From Gammaproteobacteria bacterium (GTDB lineage: Bacteria > Pseudomonadota > Gammaproteobacteria > Thiotrichales > Thiotrichaceae), in contig JAHJJD010000044.1 of assembly GCA_018822845.1 (NCBI GenBank), positions 32,905 through 96,904 of the forward strand: a stretch of DNA of 64,000 nucleotides. Reading direction: 5' to 3'. Below, one piece after another: positions 53,102 to 63,863 of the stretch; within the stretch, counting starts at the first letter, position 1, and the number at the start of each line of letters is the position of its first letter. A model generated the notes under the pieces. The model was given only the letters and a program-made list of their open reading frames with translations. It had not been told where the DNA came from and ran no database searches. A program made the translations under genes and the position numbers.

Positions 53102-54655
53102 TCAGGGGGCAGGGCAGGTGAGCAAATGGTCACGGATGCTTTCCCACAATTGGTTGGCCGGTTTTTGCCGAGCTTCCGTCAGTATGGTGACCCGGTCGAC
53201 AGCCTGCCCCAGCGTTTGTATGCAACTGCGGCAATCCCCCTGCTGGCAGTGGCGGGTCAGTTTGCCGAAGGTTTCCCAGCCGCCCAGTTGGCGGAAACTG
53301 TCGCCTTCTTCCGTTGCGGCGGTAATGAAGCTGCCCCGGCGGAAATAGTACAGGCAGGGGATGCTGCGAAACGGTTCAGGATGGCGGGCTTCCGTTGCCA
53401 ATGCCTTGCCCAGTATCCGCTGGGAGTGTTCCCAGCCCCGCAAGGCGCACAGCCCCACGGCCATGAGGCGGCCACAGGCGGTGTCATGCGGGTTGGCTTG
53501 CCGGGCGGTATCCATTTCCACCCGGCTCAGATCCAGATCACCCCGATGAAAGCACTCCAGGGCGAAGACGCCATGCGCCAAGGCATTGCCGGGGTTCAGT
53601 TCCAGTGCTTTCAGGGTGGCTTGACGCCATTGGTCGCCCAGCAGTTCACAACCGTTAACTTTCAGCATCAACCCGTACAGGCAGGCGATGGCGAAATGCA
53701 GGTGCGCTAGCGCATCATCATGGTATCGCATGGCACGTTCCTGGCAGGCTTGCAGGAAAGTGAGGAAACTGCGTTCAGAAACATCTTCCTGCACGAAATG
53801 GATGTGTTCCGCCAGCACCCGGTAATGGGCTGGCATGGTGTCTTGCCCATGCCAGTAACGGCTCCAGTATGCCAATACAGTGCCGCTGTTGAGGCTGAAA
53901 GCTTCCTGCACCAGGCAGGCGTACATGTTTTCCAGCAGTGCGGGGGAATGTAGGTGGGGGAGAGGAAAGCTGCCTGACCAGATCAGTTCACCAGTGACTG
54001 TGTGTAGCAAAGCCTTGTGGACAACAAAGCCATCACGTTGAGTCTGTATTTCACACTTGAGTAGAAATTCCGCACGGTGATTGTGCCATGCATATTCCAG
54101 TTCGTCTTCTGCCTGCAAGCAAGCCTGACCATGGTCTGCCAGCGCAATACGCACTTCGCGGATGCGCCCCAGTGCTACGGAAAGCCCTGATCTCAGATTA
54201 TAGGCCAGATTGCGGGCGGCGTTATCCCCAAGGTTGGCAGGGTTGACGGAGCTGATAAAAATGCGTGGGCCGACAGACTGGATGCTTTTGACCTCCAGTA
54301 CCGGTTGTACATATTCGGGATGCGTATCTGTTGTCTTGAAAACTGGCTCATAATTGCCAACTGGCAAGAGGATTTGCAGGCTGCTGCCAACACCTTCATC
54401 AGCGTAATATTTTTCCAGCAATTTGCGGATGCGTCCGGCTTCTACCCGCACGGCAGGGTTTTCGGTTGGGCAGTAATCGGTGGGTTTCCCCAAGGCATCG
54501 ATGGCAATGCCATATTGGGTAATCTTGCTGCCCCGGCCTTCCAGCTTTTCGGTGACGACATATTGCAGAAAATTACACGCCTGCTTCCTTGCATGAAACA
54601 CGCGGCTCGCCAGTAATTTGCCCAGTTCCTGGCGGACACTGTCCTTGTTAACCAT
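53102..54655 (-). CDS. Putative regulator with N-terminal wHTH-like domain and helical repeats
   Basis: 517 residues. The first ~105 (VRQELGKLLASRVFHARKQACNFLQYVV, KITQYGIAIDALGKP, NPAVRVEAGRIRKLLEKYY, ILLPVGNYEPVF) match a domain I recall at the N-terminus of many bacterial TPR or cyclase-like signalling proteins and probably binds DNA. A middle alpha/beta part (SVGPRIFISSVNP...) follows, then a helical C-terminal half with tetratricopeptide-like units (ATLKALELNPGNALAHGVFALECFHRGDLDLS). It is divergent from the pseudokinase-like gene across 263 bp of AT-rich DNA and may control it; this is inference. Confidence 0.65.
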   Translation of the reverse strand: MVNKDSVRQELGKLLASRVFHARKQACNFLQYVVTEKLEGRGSKITQYGIAIDALGKPTDYCPTENPAVRVEAGRIRKLLEKYYADEGVGSSLQILLPVGNYEPVFKTTDTHPEYVQPVLEVKSIQSVGPRIFISSVNPANLGDNAARNLAYNLRSGLSVALGRIREVRIALADHGQACLQAEDELEYAWHNHRAEFLLKCEIQTQRDGFVVHKALLHTVTGELIWSGSFPLPHLHSPALLENMYACLVQEAFSLNSGTVLAYWSRYWHGQDTMPAHYRVLAEHIHFVQEDVSERSFLTFLQACQERAMRYHDDALAHLHFAIACLYGLMLKVNGCELLGDQWRQATLKALELNPGNALAHGVFALECFHRGDLDLSRVEMDTARQANPHDTACGRLMAVGLCALRGWEHSQRILGKALATEARHPEPFRSIPCLYYFRRGSFITAATEEGDSFRQLGGWETFGKLTRHCQQGDCRSCIQTLGQAVDRVTILTEARQKPANQLWESIRDHLLTCPAP

Positions 54656-54918
54656 TCATCCTGCTTTACCGTAAAGGTTTTATGATCGAATATTAATATA
54701 TTATGTTGCGGTGATGGCCACAACAATGGATATGTAAATATTTGTAACAGAGGATGTTTTCTATTAATAGTGCTGCGAAGTTATCTTTTTTAACTCGCAT
54801 GTGGTGTATAATTTAAGCAGATGTAAATACTCCCATGTTACCGGTAACGCCGTTGTCTTACTTTGCCGTCTCCCCGATATGGCGGACACTCGCGCCCCTG
54901 TCAGATTAAGGGCTATAC

Positions 54919-56265
54919 ATGAAACACACTACAACCGTTGCGGGCTACCGCACTCTGGAAGGGCGCTATGCCTTGCTGGAGTGCCTTGCCATTTCCGGTA
55001 TTGGCAAAATCTACCGGGGGCGCGATCTGGAACAGGCCCAGTCGCAAGGCATGGATTCACGCATCCTGATTCACCTGTTGCCTGCGAGTCTCAACAAGCT
55101 GCCGCTGGAAACACTGTTCCAGCAAATCAGCCAAACCCACAAACAGGCTGGACATGACTGGATCATGCCGCCACGTACTTTCGGCCAGGATGAGGACAGC
55201 CGCTATATCGTCATGGATAGCCCTGTAGGGCAAGCCGTCACCAGCTTTGTCAGGCTGGCAGGTGATGGTGACAATTTGCTGTCCCGGCAACTCTGCCGAC
55301 AGTTACAGCCGTTACACCAAAAGGGCTGCATCAAACGCCAGGTCGATCCGGCACTGGTTGTTGCCTCCGCCGAAAACCATTTTTATCTGCTGGCAACCGC
55401 ATTTTCACCGGACATTCAGGCGCTGCAAAGCCTGTCGCAACCCCTGACCATCCGGCGTAAAACCATTCACATGCTGGTTGCCGGACTCAGCCTGGGATTC
55501 CTTAGCGCCATCAGCGCACTGGCTGCCAGCTACATTTTTGATTCCGGAAGCGGCTCTGCCCCAACTGCCTACATGGCCGAGCCGGAAGAACTGCCTCCGC
55601 CACCACCAGTCCAGCTCGCTTCACTTGCGCCGCAAATGGGCATGAGTTCGCTCGCTATGGTCAACAGTGACCGGTCTATAGGGAATGCCAGCGTAAACCT
55701 GCTGGTGGAGGGTGAGCCAGTGAAACAGGGTGCTCCAGAAGCAAAGCCAGCCATAACGCACCAGCCCAAACCGGTAGTGGTGATACAGGCAAAACCTGAC
55801 GCGGCAAAAGCTGCCAAATCCCAATCACGCCAGGCCGAAGCAAAGCTTAAATCCCCCGACAAAGCAGGGCAAAAGAAAACCTCAGCCAAAATGGCCGCAA
55901 ACAGGCAGATTGAAGCGCAGCGCACCAGCAGCGAGCAGGAAGTTGAACCCCCCGGTTTTGATAAGCTTGTGCAACTGGCTGAAACGGCCATGAGTGCCGG
56001 ACATTACGGCAGTGGCAGCAACGGTGCGCTCTATTACACGCGCCTGGTACGCAGCCAGTCGCGCCTGCACCCGCAGGTCAAACGCCTGAGCCAGGCAATC
56101 GTTTCCCACTACCACCAGCAGGCGAGAGCTGCCCTGTTGAGCCGCGATATTGACAGAGCCGGGCAATTGCTGGAGGCATCAATGGGAATCATCAAGGAAT
56201 TCAACCTGGGTTCACTCAATGGTGCGCAGGCCATACTGGAACACAAGGCGGCGGCACTACAATAA
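54919..56265 (+). CDS. Membrane protein with pseudokinase-like N-terminus
   Basis: 448 residues. The N-terminal ~170 resemble a Ser/Thr-kinase lobe in outline: EGRYALLECLAISGIGKIYRGRD corresponds to the glycine loop of Hanks kinases, and LCRQLQPLHQKGCIKRQVDPALVV falls where the catalytic loop would be, but the catalytic Lys and the HRD and DFG Asp residues are missing, so it should be inactive. A single membrane helix at about 184-207 is followed by a Pro-rich and Lys/Ala-rich linker (220-340) and a helical C-terminal domain (FDKLVQLAETAMSAGHYGSGSNGALYYTRL). Topology implies a periplasmic C-terminus. Function unknown. Confidence 0.55.
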   Translation: MKHTTTVAGYRTLEGRYALLECLAISGIGKIYRGRDLEQAQSQGMDSRILIHLLPASLNKLPLETLFQQISQTHKQAGHDWIMPPRTFGQDEDSRYIVMDSPVGQAVTSFVRLAGDGDNLLSRQLCRQLQPLHQKGCIKRQVDPALVVASAENHFYLLATAFSPDIQALQSLSQPLTIRRKTIHMLVAGLSLGFLSAISALAASYIFDSGSGSAPTAYMAEPEELPPPPPVQLASLAPQMGMSSLAMVNSDRSIGNASVNLLVEGEPVKQGAPEAKPAITHQPKPVVVIQAKPDAAKAAKSQSRQAEAKLKSPDKAGQKKTSAKMAANRQIEAQRTSSEQEVEPPGFDKLVQLAETAMSAGHYGSGSNGALYYTRLVRSQSRLHPQVKRLSQAIVSHYHQQARAALLSRDIDRAGQLLEASMGIIKEFNLGSLNGAQAILEHKAAALQ

Positions 56266-56493
56266 GCATCCGTTTACCCGGTCGTGGGGTGTGGGAGATC
56301 AGCCCATGACCGGTTTACTTAACCACTTGTCCGCCATTTCCCATGATTTTTCTGCCGCTCATCCCGAATGATTGCCCGATCATTCCGGCCATCAACTGCA
56401 AATTCCCGCTTATCGTCATTAGCCGTTTTTATCGAACCGATTTATGTGAATATGAGACTCATCAGGCAAGAACAACAAAATGGAACCGGCAAC

Positions 56494-56808
56494 ATGAGAA
56501 ATCATAACAAAACCAGACAACTGACCAATATTATCGGCAGCGCTTTCATGCTGGTTCAATTGTTTGGCAATACTGCTTCTGCCGATTATCGTGGTTATTG
56601 GGTAGATGCCGTTCATCAGTATCAGGCTGAAAATGATTTCCATAATCCGCTACAGTCTGCTGCTGGACAGAATTATGCTTATCAGGAACCCGCATCATCA
56701 TTCTATCGTGAACCTGTTTACCAGGAGCGGGTTTATCCTGTCGAATATCAGCCAGTCACAGGGATGGTGCAGTCCCTTGACCTGGCAACCCTGGCGTTTT
56801 ACAGATAA
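56494..56808 (+). CDS. Small exported Tyr-rich hypothetical protein
   Basis: 104-residue protein. The start ATG at 56494 (weak GGAA upstream) opens a signal peptide (IIGSAFMLVQLFGNTASA). The mature part is rich in Tyr, Gln and Glu (YQEPASSFYREPVYQERVYPVEY) and has no known domain. It follows the pseudokinase-like gene by about 230 bp on the same strand. An alternative start lies at 56451. Composition suggests a surface or matrix protein, but this is only an impression. Confidence 0.5.
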   Translation: MRNHNKTRQLTNIIGSAFMLVQLFGNTASADYRGYWVDAVHQYQAENDFHNPLQSAAGQNYAYQEPASSFYREPVYQERVYPVEYQPVTGMVQSLDLATLAFYR

Positions 56809-56913
56809 ATGTGCAGGGCTGCGAAAACCGGATTTTTCTCTCGACTCTCTTTGTAGATGGACTTGGCCGGGTATTTTGCCCGGCTTTCTTTTTTTACTGC
56901 CAGCATTTCCAGT

Positions 56914-57843
56914 TCAGATCTGACCTAAGCTCAATAGAACTCCCAGCCAGAACGCCAAATGCAGGAACGCAGCCCGCCAGTAACGTGTTGCCAGCCTTTC
57001 CGGCGGAACATTGGTAATCAGGAACAACTGCCCGGCTTTGGCCCCATCCATCACATGCGTACCCGGCACACGCTGCTGTTCGCGGATGTCTGCGTCCACC
57101 CAGCGTTCTGCTGCCGTCAGCACTTCCTGCCATTCTTCCGGGTCGATTTGCCCATTGCCGTTAGCGTCGAAATGCTGGTGTAACTGATGCTGGTTATGCT
57201 TCCAGTCAGCCAGCACCGCAGCCATGCGCTCCCGTCGGTTGATCTGTGCATCACTGGCGCGCAGGGTATGCAACTCGCCCAGCACATACAGGGTCTGGCC
57301 CGGATAAATGGCTTTCAACCAGGAAAAAGGTGTATCGCCGGGAAAGGTCACAATCTCGGCGTGGCGTGGATACAGCAGGCAGCGGCCAGCACCATCATCC
57401 AGCAGGAAAGGTTCATCCTCCACATAGCCGGGCAGCCAGACTGTAACCGGCAAATGCGGCAGACCCCGAAAGGCGACACCATCGGGTAGTGCTGCCGTGC
57501 CCTTCAATTCCAGATAGCCCTGCGCACCGCTACTGAGGCGGGAAGTGGGGGTATCCACAATCAGGCGGTAACGGCGGAACAGGCCAAGCGCAAACAGCAG
57601 GCTGAGATTGGCGGGCAACAGCAGCCAGGCTTCCCCAACGTACCGGTACAGGCAGAAACACAGCCCCGACCAGAAAACGGCGAAACCCGGTGCTGCCGCC
57701 AGATTCATGATCCCACCCCGCCTTAGTACGGCAAGGCGCTGGTTGTCCATGACCTGAAACCAGTCCAGCCCATCCCGGTCACTTCGGGCGGGGGGCAGTG
57801 TTCCGCTCAGTTCAGGAAGTAAAGTGCGCAGCCACATCCACAT
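56914..57843 (-). CDS. GIDE-domain-like membrane protein with an EF-hand
   Basis: 309 residues with an N-terminal hydrophobic hairpin (FAVFWSGLCFCLYRYVG, LLLPANLSLLFALGLF), a central beta region of the type found in LemA-linked GIDE/MULAN-like proteins (AQGYLELKGTA, ...LDDGAGRCLLYPRHAEI, GQTLYVLGEL), a canonical EF-hand calcium loop (DANGNGQIDPEE) and a C-terminal membrane helix (FLHLAFWLGVLLSLGQ). It overlaps lemA by 32 bp and is probably translated with it. The role of bacterial members is unknown. Confidence 0.7.
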   Translation of the reverse strand: MWMWLRTLLPELSGTLPPARSDRDGLDWFQVMDNQRLAVLRRGGIMNLAAAPGFAVFWSGLCFCLYRYVGEAWLLLPANLSLLFALGLFRRYRLIVDTPTSRLSSGAQGYLELKGTAALPDGVAFRGLPHLPVTVWLPGYVEDEPFLLDDGAGRCLLYPRHAEIVTFPGDTPFSWLKAIYPGQTLYVLGELHTLRASDAQINRRERMAAVLADWKHNQHQLHQHFDANGNGQIDPEEWQEVLTAAERWVDADIREQQRVPGTHVMDGAKAGQLFLITNVPPERLATRYWRAAFLHLAFWLGVLLSLGQI

Positions 57844-58387
57844 CGCTGGTTTCCTCAGAGTGGAAGCTCATCAGGCGGAATGGCTTGAAACTGAACGCCC
57901 TGGCAATGATTACATCCGGGAACTGCTCGATACGGGTGTTGTTGATGGCTGCGGAATCATTGTAGAACTCGCGCCGGTCGGCAATGCTGTCTTCCAGCCC
58001 GGTGATGCGTTCGCGCAAATGCTGGAAGGAATCACTGGCCTTGAGTTCGGGGTAGGCTTCCGCCACCGCAAACAGGTTGCCGAGGCCGATCCGCAGCTCG
58101 TTTTCCGCTGCACCCAATGCACCCATGTTGCCTGACTGCATGGCGTTGGCAATGCGGCTGCGCGCTTCCATCACCTTTTGCAGGGTGGCTTGTTCGTATT
58201 GCATGTGTTCCTTGCACACCGCCACCAGTTTGGGCAGCTCGGCATTGCGTTGCTTGAGAAGTACGTCGGTATTGCTCCAGGCTTTGGCAGCATTGTTTTT
58301 CAGCACGACGAGCTGGTTATAGAGCAGGATGCCCCACAGCACAATGCCTCCCAGCAGGGAAAAGAAAATGATGAGTCCGGTATTCAT
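57812..58387 (-). CDS. lemA: LemA family protein
   Basis: 191-residue LemA protein: one N-terminal membrane helix (LIIFFSLLGGIVLWGILLYNQLV) followed by a helical bundle with KNNAAKAWSNTDVLLKQRNAELPKLV, EAYPELKASDSFQHLRERITGLEDSIADRREFYND and FPDVIIARAFSFKP, all hallmarks of the family. LemA proteins are membrane-bound with the bundle mostly outside the cytoplasm and are often paired with GIDE-domain proteins, as here. Confidence 0.93.
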   Translation of the reverse strand: MNTGLIIFFSLLGGIVLWGILLYNQLVVLKNNAAKAWSNTDVLLKQRNAELPKLVAVCKEHMQYEQATLQKVMEARSRIANAMQSGNMGALGAAENELRIGLGNLFAVAEAYPELKASDSFQHLRERITGLEDSIADRREFYNDSAAINNTRIEQFPDVIIARAFSFKPFRLMSFHSEETSDVDVAAHFTS

Positions 58388-58586
58388 GGCTTATTGTTAT
58401 CACTGGTTAATCGGGACACCCCCAGTTTAGCAGGGGAAACGGGCTGATTGGCTACCACCCGACAACTGGCAGCCGTTCAGGAGGGGAATCCTGCCGGTAA
58501 TGTCTTTTAAACCCTCCTGTACCCTGTGCTTCCCTATACTGATAATCAACAATGGCGAATAACAATATTTCATCTCTCACCTATGG

Positions 58587-58613
58587 CCCCGCAACCCCCT
58601 GCGGGGTTTTTTT
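58587..58613 (+). terminator. Rho-independent terminator, possible sRNA end
   Basis: CCCCGC pairs with GCGGGG around AACCCCCT, followed by seven T. Confidence 0.85.
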
Positions 58614-58689
58614 GGGTAATATGTCACGGAAACTCCCGTTATGCAGGGCTAAAGTAATTGGCAACACCTACTCTCAAAACACCTTATTG

Positions 58690-58713
58690 GCAGCCCTCGG
58701 GCTGCTTTTTTTT
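58690..58713 (+). terminator. Rho-independent terminator, possible sRNA end
   Basis: GCAGCCCTCGGGCTGC hairpin followed by eight T. Confidence 0.85.
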
Positions 58714-58783
58714 CATGGCTGAAAAGGTATGGAAGTGATATAGATAACGCTACTACCACAGCAATAAATGAGGAGGATTTATT

Positions 58784-59326
58784 ATGCGTACCCTGTTGAA
58801 ATTCTGGCTGGTAACGCTGTTCCTGCTGCCCGCCTTCAGTCATGCTGCCGACAACTTTCCTGCCCAGCAAACCTTCGCCGGGCAAAGCCTGACACTCAAC
58901 GGGAAGGGCGTGCGCACCAAACTGCTGTTCAACCTGTACACCGCTGGCCTGTATTTGCAGGAAAAAAGCACCGATGCCAGCGCCATCCTCACCACTGAAA
59001 AGCCGTTGGCGATGCGGCTGGAAGTTATTTCCGCCATGATCACCAGCGAGAAGATGGAAGAAGCGGTACGTGCCGGTTTCAAACAGTCCAGTTCCGACCC
59101 GAACCTGCAACCACGCATTGAACAACTGATCACGGTGTTCAAGGAGCCTATCAAGCAAGGGGATATTTATGATTTCGCCTACCGACCCGGTGCTCTCGCC
59201 ATCATCAAGAATGGCAAGAACGCCACGAGTATTGCCGGAGCCGATTTCAAACAGGCGTTTTTCGGCATCTGGCTGGGAGCCAAACCGGTACAGACCAGCC
59301 TGAAAAAAGCCTTGCTGGGGCAGTAA
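58784..59326 (+). CDS. Exported chalcone-isomerase-like protein
   Basis: 180 residues with a signal peptide ending near FSHA and a chalcone-isomerase-like fold: LTLNGKGVRTKLLFNLYTAGLYL, KPLAMRLEVISAMITSEKM and FKQAFFGIWLGAKPVQTSLKKALLG. Bacterial members are periplasmic; some plant relatives bind fatty acids, and true isomerase activity is not expected. The start follows GAGGAGG by 7 bases. It is monocistronic and converges with gpmI across a hairpin repeat. Confidence 0.85.
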   Translation: MRTLLKFWLVTLFLLPAFSHAADNFPAQQTFAGQSLTLNGKGVRTKLLFNLYTAGLYLQEKSTDASAILTTEKPLAMRLEVISAMITSEKMEEAVRAGFKQSSSDPNLQPRIEQLITVFKEPIKQGDIYDFAYRPGALAIIKNGKNATSIAGADFKQAFFGIWLGAKPVQTSLKKALLGQ

Positions 59327-59341
59327 TAGCGGTTACCGGGT

Positions 59342-59396
59342 TTCGACTCCGCTCAACCCTCAGAGTGCTTCATGCGTTGCCTGAGCGGAGTCGAAG
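59342..59396. repeat. Hairpin repeat (TTCGACTCCGCTCA type), copy 2
   Basis: TTCGACTCCGCTCA (59342-59355) is mirrored by TGAGCGGAGTCGAA (59382-59395). The right arm with its flank (59376-59396) is identical to 27880-27900. It may serve as a bidirectional terminator between the converging genes. Confidence 0.8.
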
Positions 59397-59402
59397 GCAG
59401 CC

Positions 59403-60968
<1,566 letters not shown>

Positions 60969-61140
60969 TGGTTGACCTCGCTTGCTATGCGGTTCTTCAT
61001 GAAGCGGCGCATTGTAACAGGTACGCACTTGATTTTCCCTTGCAGAATTGACTTTCAGGCTTTTTTGCGCTACCAAGGAACCCGATTACCATATTAAACA
61101 TCATAACGATTACAAGATTTCAACGGTAAAGGGCTAAACC

Positions 61141-61890
61141 ATGAAGATACAATTGGTTGCGTTTCGGCGCTGCTTCGCGTGGTTGGGCGCGGGTTGGTAT
61201 GCCTTCAAGTCTAATCTTGGGGCTTGGCTGGCGCTTTCAATCATATTCCTGCTTTTCCAGATGTTGCTGGGCATGCTGCCTTTTGTTGGTATATTCCTGA
61301 TAGCATTTTTCATGCCATTCCTGCTGACCGGATTGCTGGTGACGGCGCACAAATCGCTGGTGGGTTCACTGGCGCAGGTGGAAGACGCCTTGCTGGGCTT
61401 CAATGACCTGCGCTTCCGCAAGCCCTTGCTGATATTGGGCGTAGCAGCGACAGCAGGCACATTACTGGTGTTCATTGCCCTTTTCCCACTGACCGGGGAA
61501 ATCCTCAAGGCGCTGTACATGCCCCAAAGTAATGCGCAGGTGGCGGAAGTGCTGGCATCGATGGCGGAAGGTTCACCTTTCGGCCTGATGCTGCAAACCG
61601 GCGTCATTCTGGTTGTGATGATGGCGTTTTTCTATGCAACCCCACTGGTCGTATTTGAAAACCAGGAGCCGCTCGACGCCATTACTACCAGTTTGCTGGC
61701 TTGCCTGAAAAACATTGTTCCACTGGCCTTGTTCACTGGCATGGTGCTGGTATTGGGTGTGCTGGCGTCACTCATGTTCGGGCTGGGATATTTGGTGCTT
61801 CTTCCAATACTGGCCGGGGCGACTTACGCTAGCTTCCGCGATGTGTTTGATCCGGTGGAACCGCCTGTGCCAGACCTGTCGTCAGCCTGA
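61141..61890 (+). CDS. BPSS1780-type inner-membrane protein
   Basis: 249-residue protein with about six hydrophobic helices (WLALSIIFLLFQMLLGMLPFVGIFLIAFFMPFLLTG is the longest run), belonging by appearance to the BPSS1780/DUF2189-like membrane proteins. AFFYATPLVVFENQEPLDAITTSLLACLKN and the GYLVLLPILAGATYASFRDVF end are typical. Function unknown. Its stop overlaps the end of the convergent YdcF gene by 9 bp. Confidence 0.75.
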   Translation: MKIQLVAFRRCFAWLGAGWYAFKSNLGAWLALSIIFLLFQMLLGMLPFVGIFLIAFFMPFLLTGLLVTAHKSLVGSLAQVEDALLGFNDLRFRKPLLILGVAATAGTLLVFIALFPLTGEILKALYMPQSNAQVAEVLASMAEGSPFGLMLQTGVILVVMMAFFYATPLVVFENQEPLDAITTSLLACLKNIVPLALFTGMVLVLGVLASLMFGLGYLVLLPILAGATYASFRDVFDPVEPPVPDLSSA

Positions 61891-62688
61891 TCCGTTGTTT
61901 CGCCACTTATACCATAGCAGCCCGAGCCACTCATGCAGGGCGATATTGCTGCGGTTGAGGGCGGTGGATTGCGGAATCCACCACATCCATTGATGTTGCC
62001 AGTAATTGCTGGAGGCAAATGTCACTGAGGCAGGCAGGTATTGTACCTGCTTGTCCTTGAATGCCAGCAGGGCGCGCGGCATATGCCAGCTTTGTGTTAC
62101 CACCCAGGCCGACTTGACACCGTCTGCTGACAATATCCGGTCTGTAAATGCTGCGTTTTCCCAAGTGGTGTGGCTGGCTGTTTCTATCCAGCGTACCGGC
62201 ACACCGAATTCTTCCTGCATGACATCGCGCATGTATTCCGCTTCGCTTTTGGGCTTGTGACCCGCGCCTCCCCCCGAAATCAGGATGGGTATGCCGGTTT
62301 TGCGGTGCAGGTAGGCAGCGTAATGCAGGCGTTCCATTTCGGTGCTGGCGCTCATGCTGCCACCATATTCCTCGGCCTCCTGATTGCGCCCGGCACCCAG
62401 TACCACGATGGCATCGGGTAAGGAATGCTTGAGCCATAGTTCAGCGCTGGGGGGATTTTGCCTGATCAGGCCATTCATCAGTTTTTCGGCAATGACTGGA
62501 AGGCTGAGCAAGGTGAGTTGTACGGTGCCAATGAACATGATGGTCAGCATCCAGTTGCGCGATTTGTAGCACAGCAACGCCAGCAACAGAAACAAAATCA
62601 TGTTGCTGGGTGGTAGCAGGATCAGTTCAATGGTGCGTATTGTCAGGCCATTCATGTGATGTTTCACTTTCAAGTTGCCAAGCACCAT
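61882..62688 (-). CDS. YdcF/ElyC-type DUF218 membrane protein
   Basis: About 257-268 residues. Two N-terminal membrane helices are followed by a periplasmic DUF218 domain: DAIVVLGAGRNQEAEEYGG, GIPILISGGGAGHKPKSEAEYM, ETASHTTWENAAFTDRIL and SAWVVTQSWHMPRALLAFK. Family member ElyC acts in envelope polysaccharide metabolism; the exact role here is open. The start may be 62688 or the ATG at 62655 (MNGLTIRTIELIL); neither has a strong ribosome-binding site. Confidence 0.82.
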   Translation of the reverse strand: MVLGNLKVKHHMNGLTIRTIELILLPPSNMILFLLLALLCYKSRNWMLTIMFIGTVQLTLLSLPVIAEKLMNGLIRQNPPSAELWLKHSLPDAIVVLGAGRNQEAEEYGGSMSASTEMERLHYAAYLHRKTGIPILISGGGAGHKPKSEAEYMRDVMQEEFGVPVRWIETASHTTWENAAFTDRILSADGVKSAWVVTQSWHMPRALLAFKDKQVQYLPASVTFASSNYWQHQWMWWIPQSTALNRSNIALHEWLGLLWYKWRNNGSG

Positions 62689-62718
62689 GGTTATAGCACA
62701 TCACCCCGGACAGGGTTT

Positions 62719-63663
62719 TCAGGCTACCACGCCAGCCGCCTGCTGGTCAGCATGGTAAGACGAGCGCACCATTGGCCCGCTGGCAACCTGACTGAAACCC
62801 ATGGCCTTGCCGATTTCCGCCAACTCATCGAATTCTTCCGGGGTAACGAAACGGTCTACCGGCAAATGGTGGCGGGTCGGTTGCAGGTATTGCCCCAGGG
62901 TCAGCATGTCGCAGTCGTGGTCACGCAAGTCTTGCATGGTGGCGATGACTTCTTCCTTGGTTTCACCCAGCCCCAACATCAGGCCGGATTTGCCGGGGAT
63001 GTGCGGGAACAGTTTCTTGAATTCCTTGATCAGCGTCAGTGAGTACTGGTAATCGGCACCGGGGCGCGATTGCTTGTACAGGCGCGGCACGGTTTCCATA
63101 TTGTGGTTGAACACATCCGGCGGGGCGGTTTCGAGGATTTGCAGGGCAATTTCCATACGCCCACGGAAGTCGGGGGTGAGTATTTCGATCTTGAGTTCCG
63201 GGTTCAATGCGCGCGCGGTCTGGATGCATTTGACGAAATGTTCCGCGCCACCATCACGCAAGTCATCGCGGTCAACTGAGGTGATGACCACGTAACGCAG
63301 GTTCATGGCCCTGATGGTTTCCGCCATGTTGAGCGGCTCATTTTCGTCCAGTGGCAGCGGCTTGCCGTGGGAAACGTCGCAGAACGGGCAGCGGCGGGTG
63401 CAGATGTCGCCCATGATCATGAAAGTCGCAGTGCCGTGGGTGAAGCATTCGCCCAGATTGGGGCAGGAAGCTTCCTCACAGACGGTATGCAGCTTTTGTT
63501 CGCGCAGGATCGCCTTGAGGCGTTTGACTTCCTGCGTGGTCGGGGCTTTGGCCTTGATCCAGGCCGGTTTGCGGCGGAATTCGGTGGTTGGCTCAACTTT
63601 GATGGGGATGCGGGCTACCTTGTCGGCACCGCGTTCTTTGTGGCCAGGTTCTTTGCGTTCCAT
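62719..63663 (-). CDS. lipA: Lipoyl synthase
   Basis: Radical SAM enzyme that inserts two sulfur atoms into octanoyl groups on carrier proteins to form the lipoyl cofactor. 314 residues. The radical SAM cluster motif is CTRRCPFC; the auxiliary cluster is supplied by [12 protein letters not shown], with a serine near the C-terminus (MVRSSYHAD) as fourth ligand. [19 protein letters not shown] and [11 protein letters not shown] are conserved. No lipB is adjacent. Confidence 0.96.
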   Translation of the reverse strand: MERKEPGHKERGADKVARIPIKVEPTTEFRRKPAWIKAKAPTTQEVKRLKAILREQKLHTVCEEASCPNLGECFTHGTATFMIMGDICTRRCPFCDVSHGKPLPLDENEPLNMAETIRAMNLRYVVITSVDRDDLRDGGAEHFVKCIQTARALNPELKIEILTPDFRGRMEIALQILETAPPDVFNHNMETVPRLYKQSRPGADYQYSLTLIKEFKKLFPHIPGKSGLMLGLGETKEEVIATMQDLRDHDCDMLTLGQYLQPTRHHLPVDRFVTPEEFDELAEIGKAMGFSQVASGPMVRSSYHADQQAAGVVA

Positions 63664-63812
63664 GATCGGTGTTGTGTCTCACTTGGTGGATTGTCGACAT
63701 ATTATAAGCGGGATAGTGGTAGTGGGTGCAAAACGTTTGTTAACGCAGGGCTTTAAGTGGAACCGGGACAGCGGTAAAGATGGAGGGTTTTATGTGTGGC
63801 AAACAATCAAAT

Positions 63813-63839
63813 AGCCCCCCATGACGGATCATGGGGGCT
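63813..63839 (-). terminator. Terminator of the truncated gene at the window end
   Basis: AGCCCCC-ATGA and TCAT-GGGGGCT form a strong stem around CGGA; on the minus strand it is followed by TATTTGATTGTTTG. It lies 25 bases beyond the stop codon of the gene at 63864. Confidence 0.75.
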
Positions 63840-63863
63840 GTAGCGAGGGAGGTTTCAGGAAAC

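Larger units (their letters stand above)
58388..58783. other. 396-bp intergenic stretch with two terminators
   Basis: Lies between divergently transcribed lemA and the chalcone-isomerase-like gene. Two plus-strand rho-independent terminators (58587-58613 and 58690-58713) lie 77 bp apart although no protein gene ends here. A TATACT at 58535-58540 could be a -10 element. The arrangement suits one or two short RNAs of about 65-100 nt. Confidence 0.5.
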
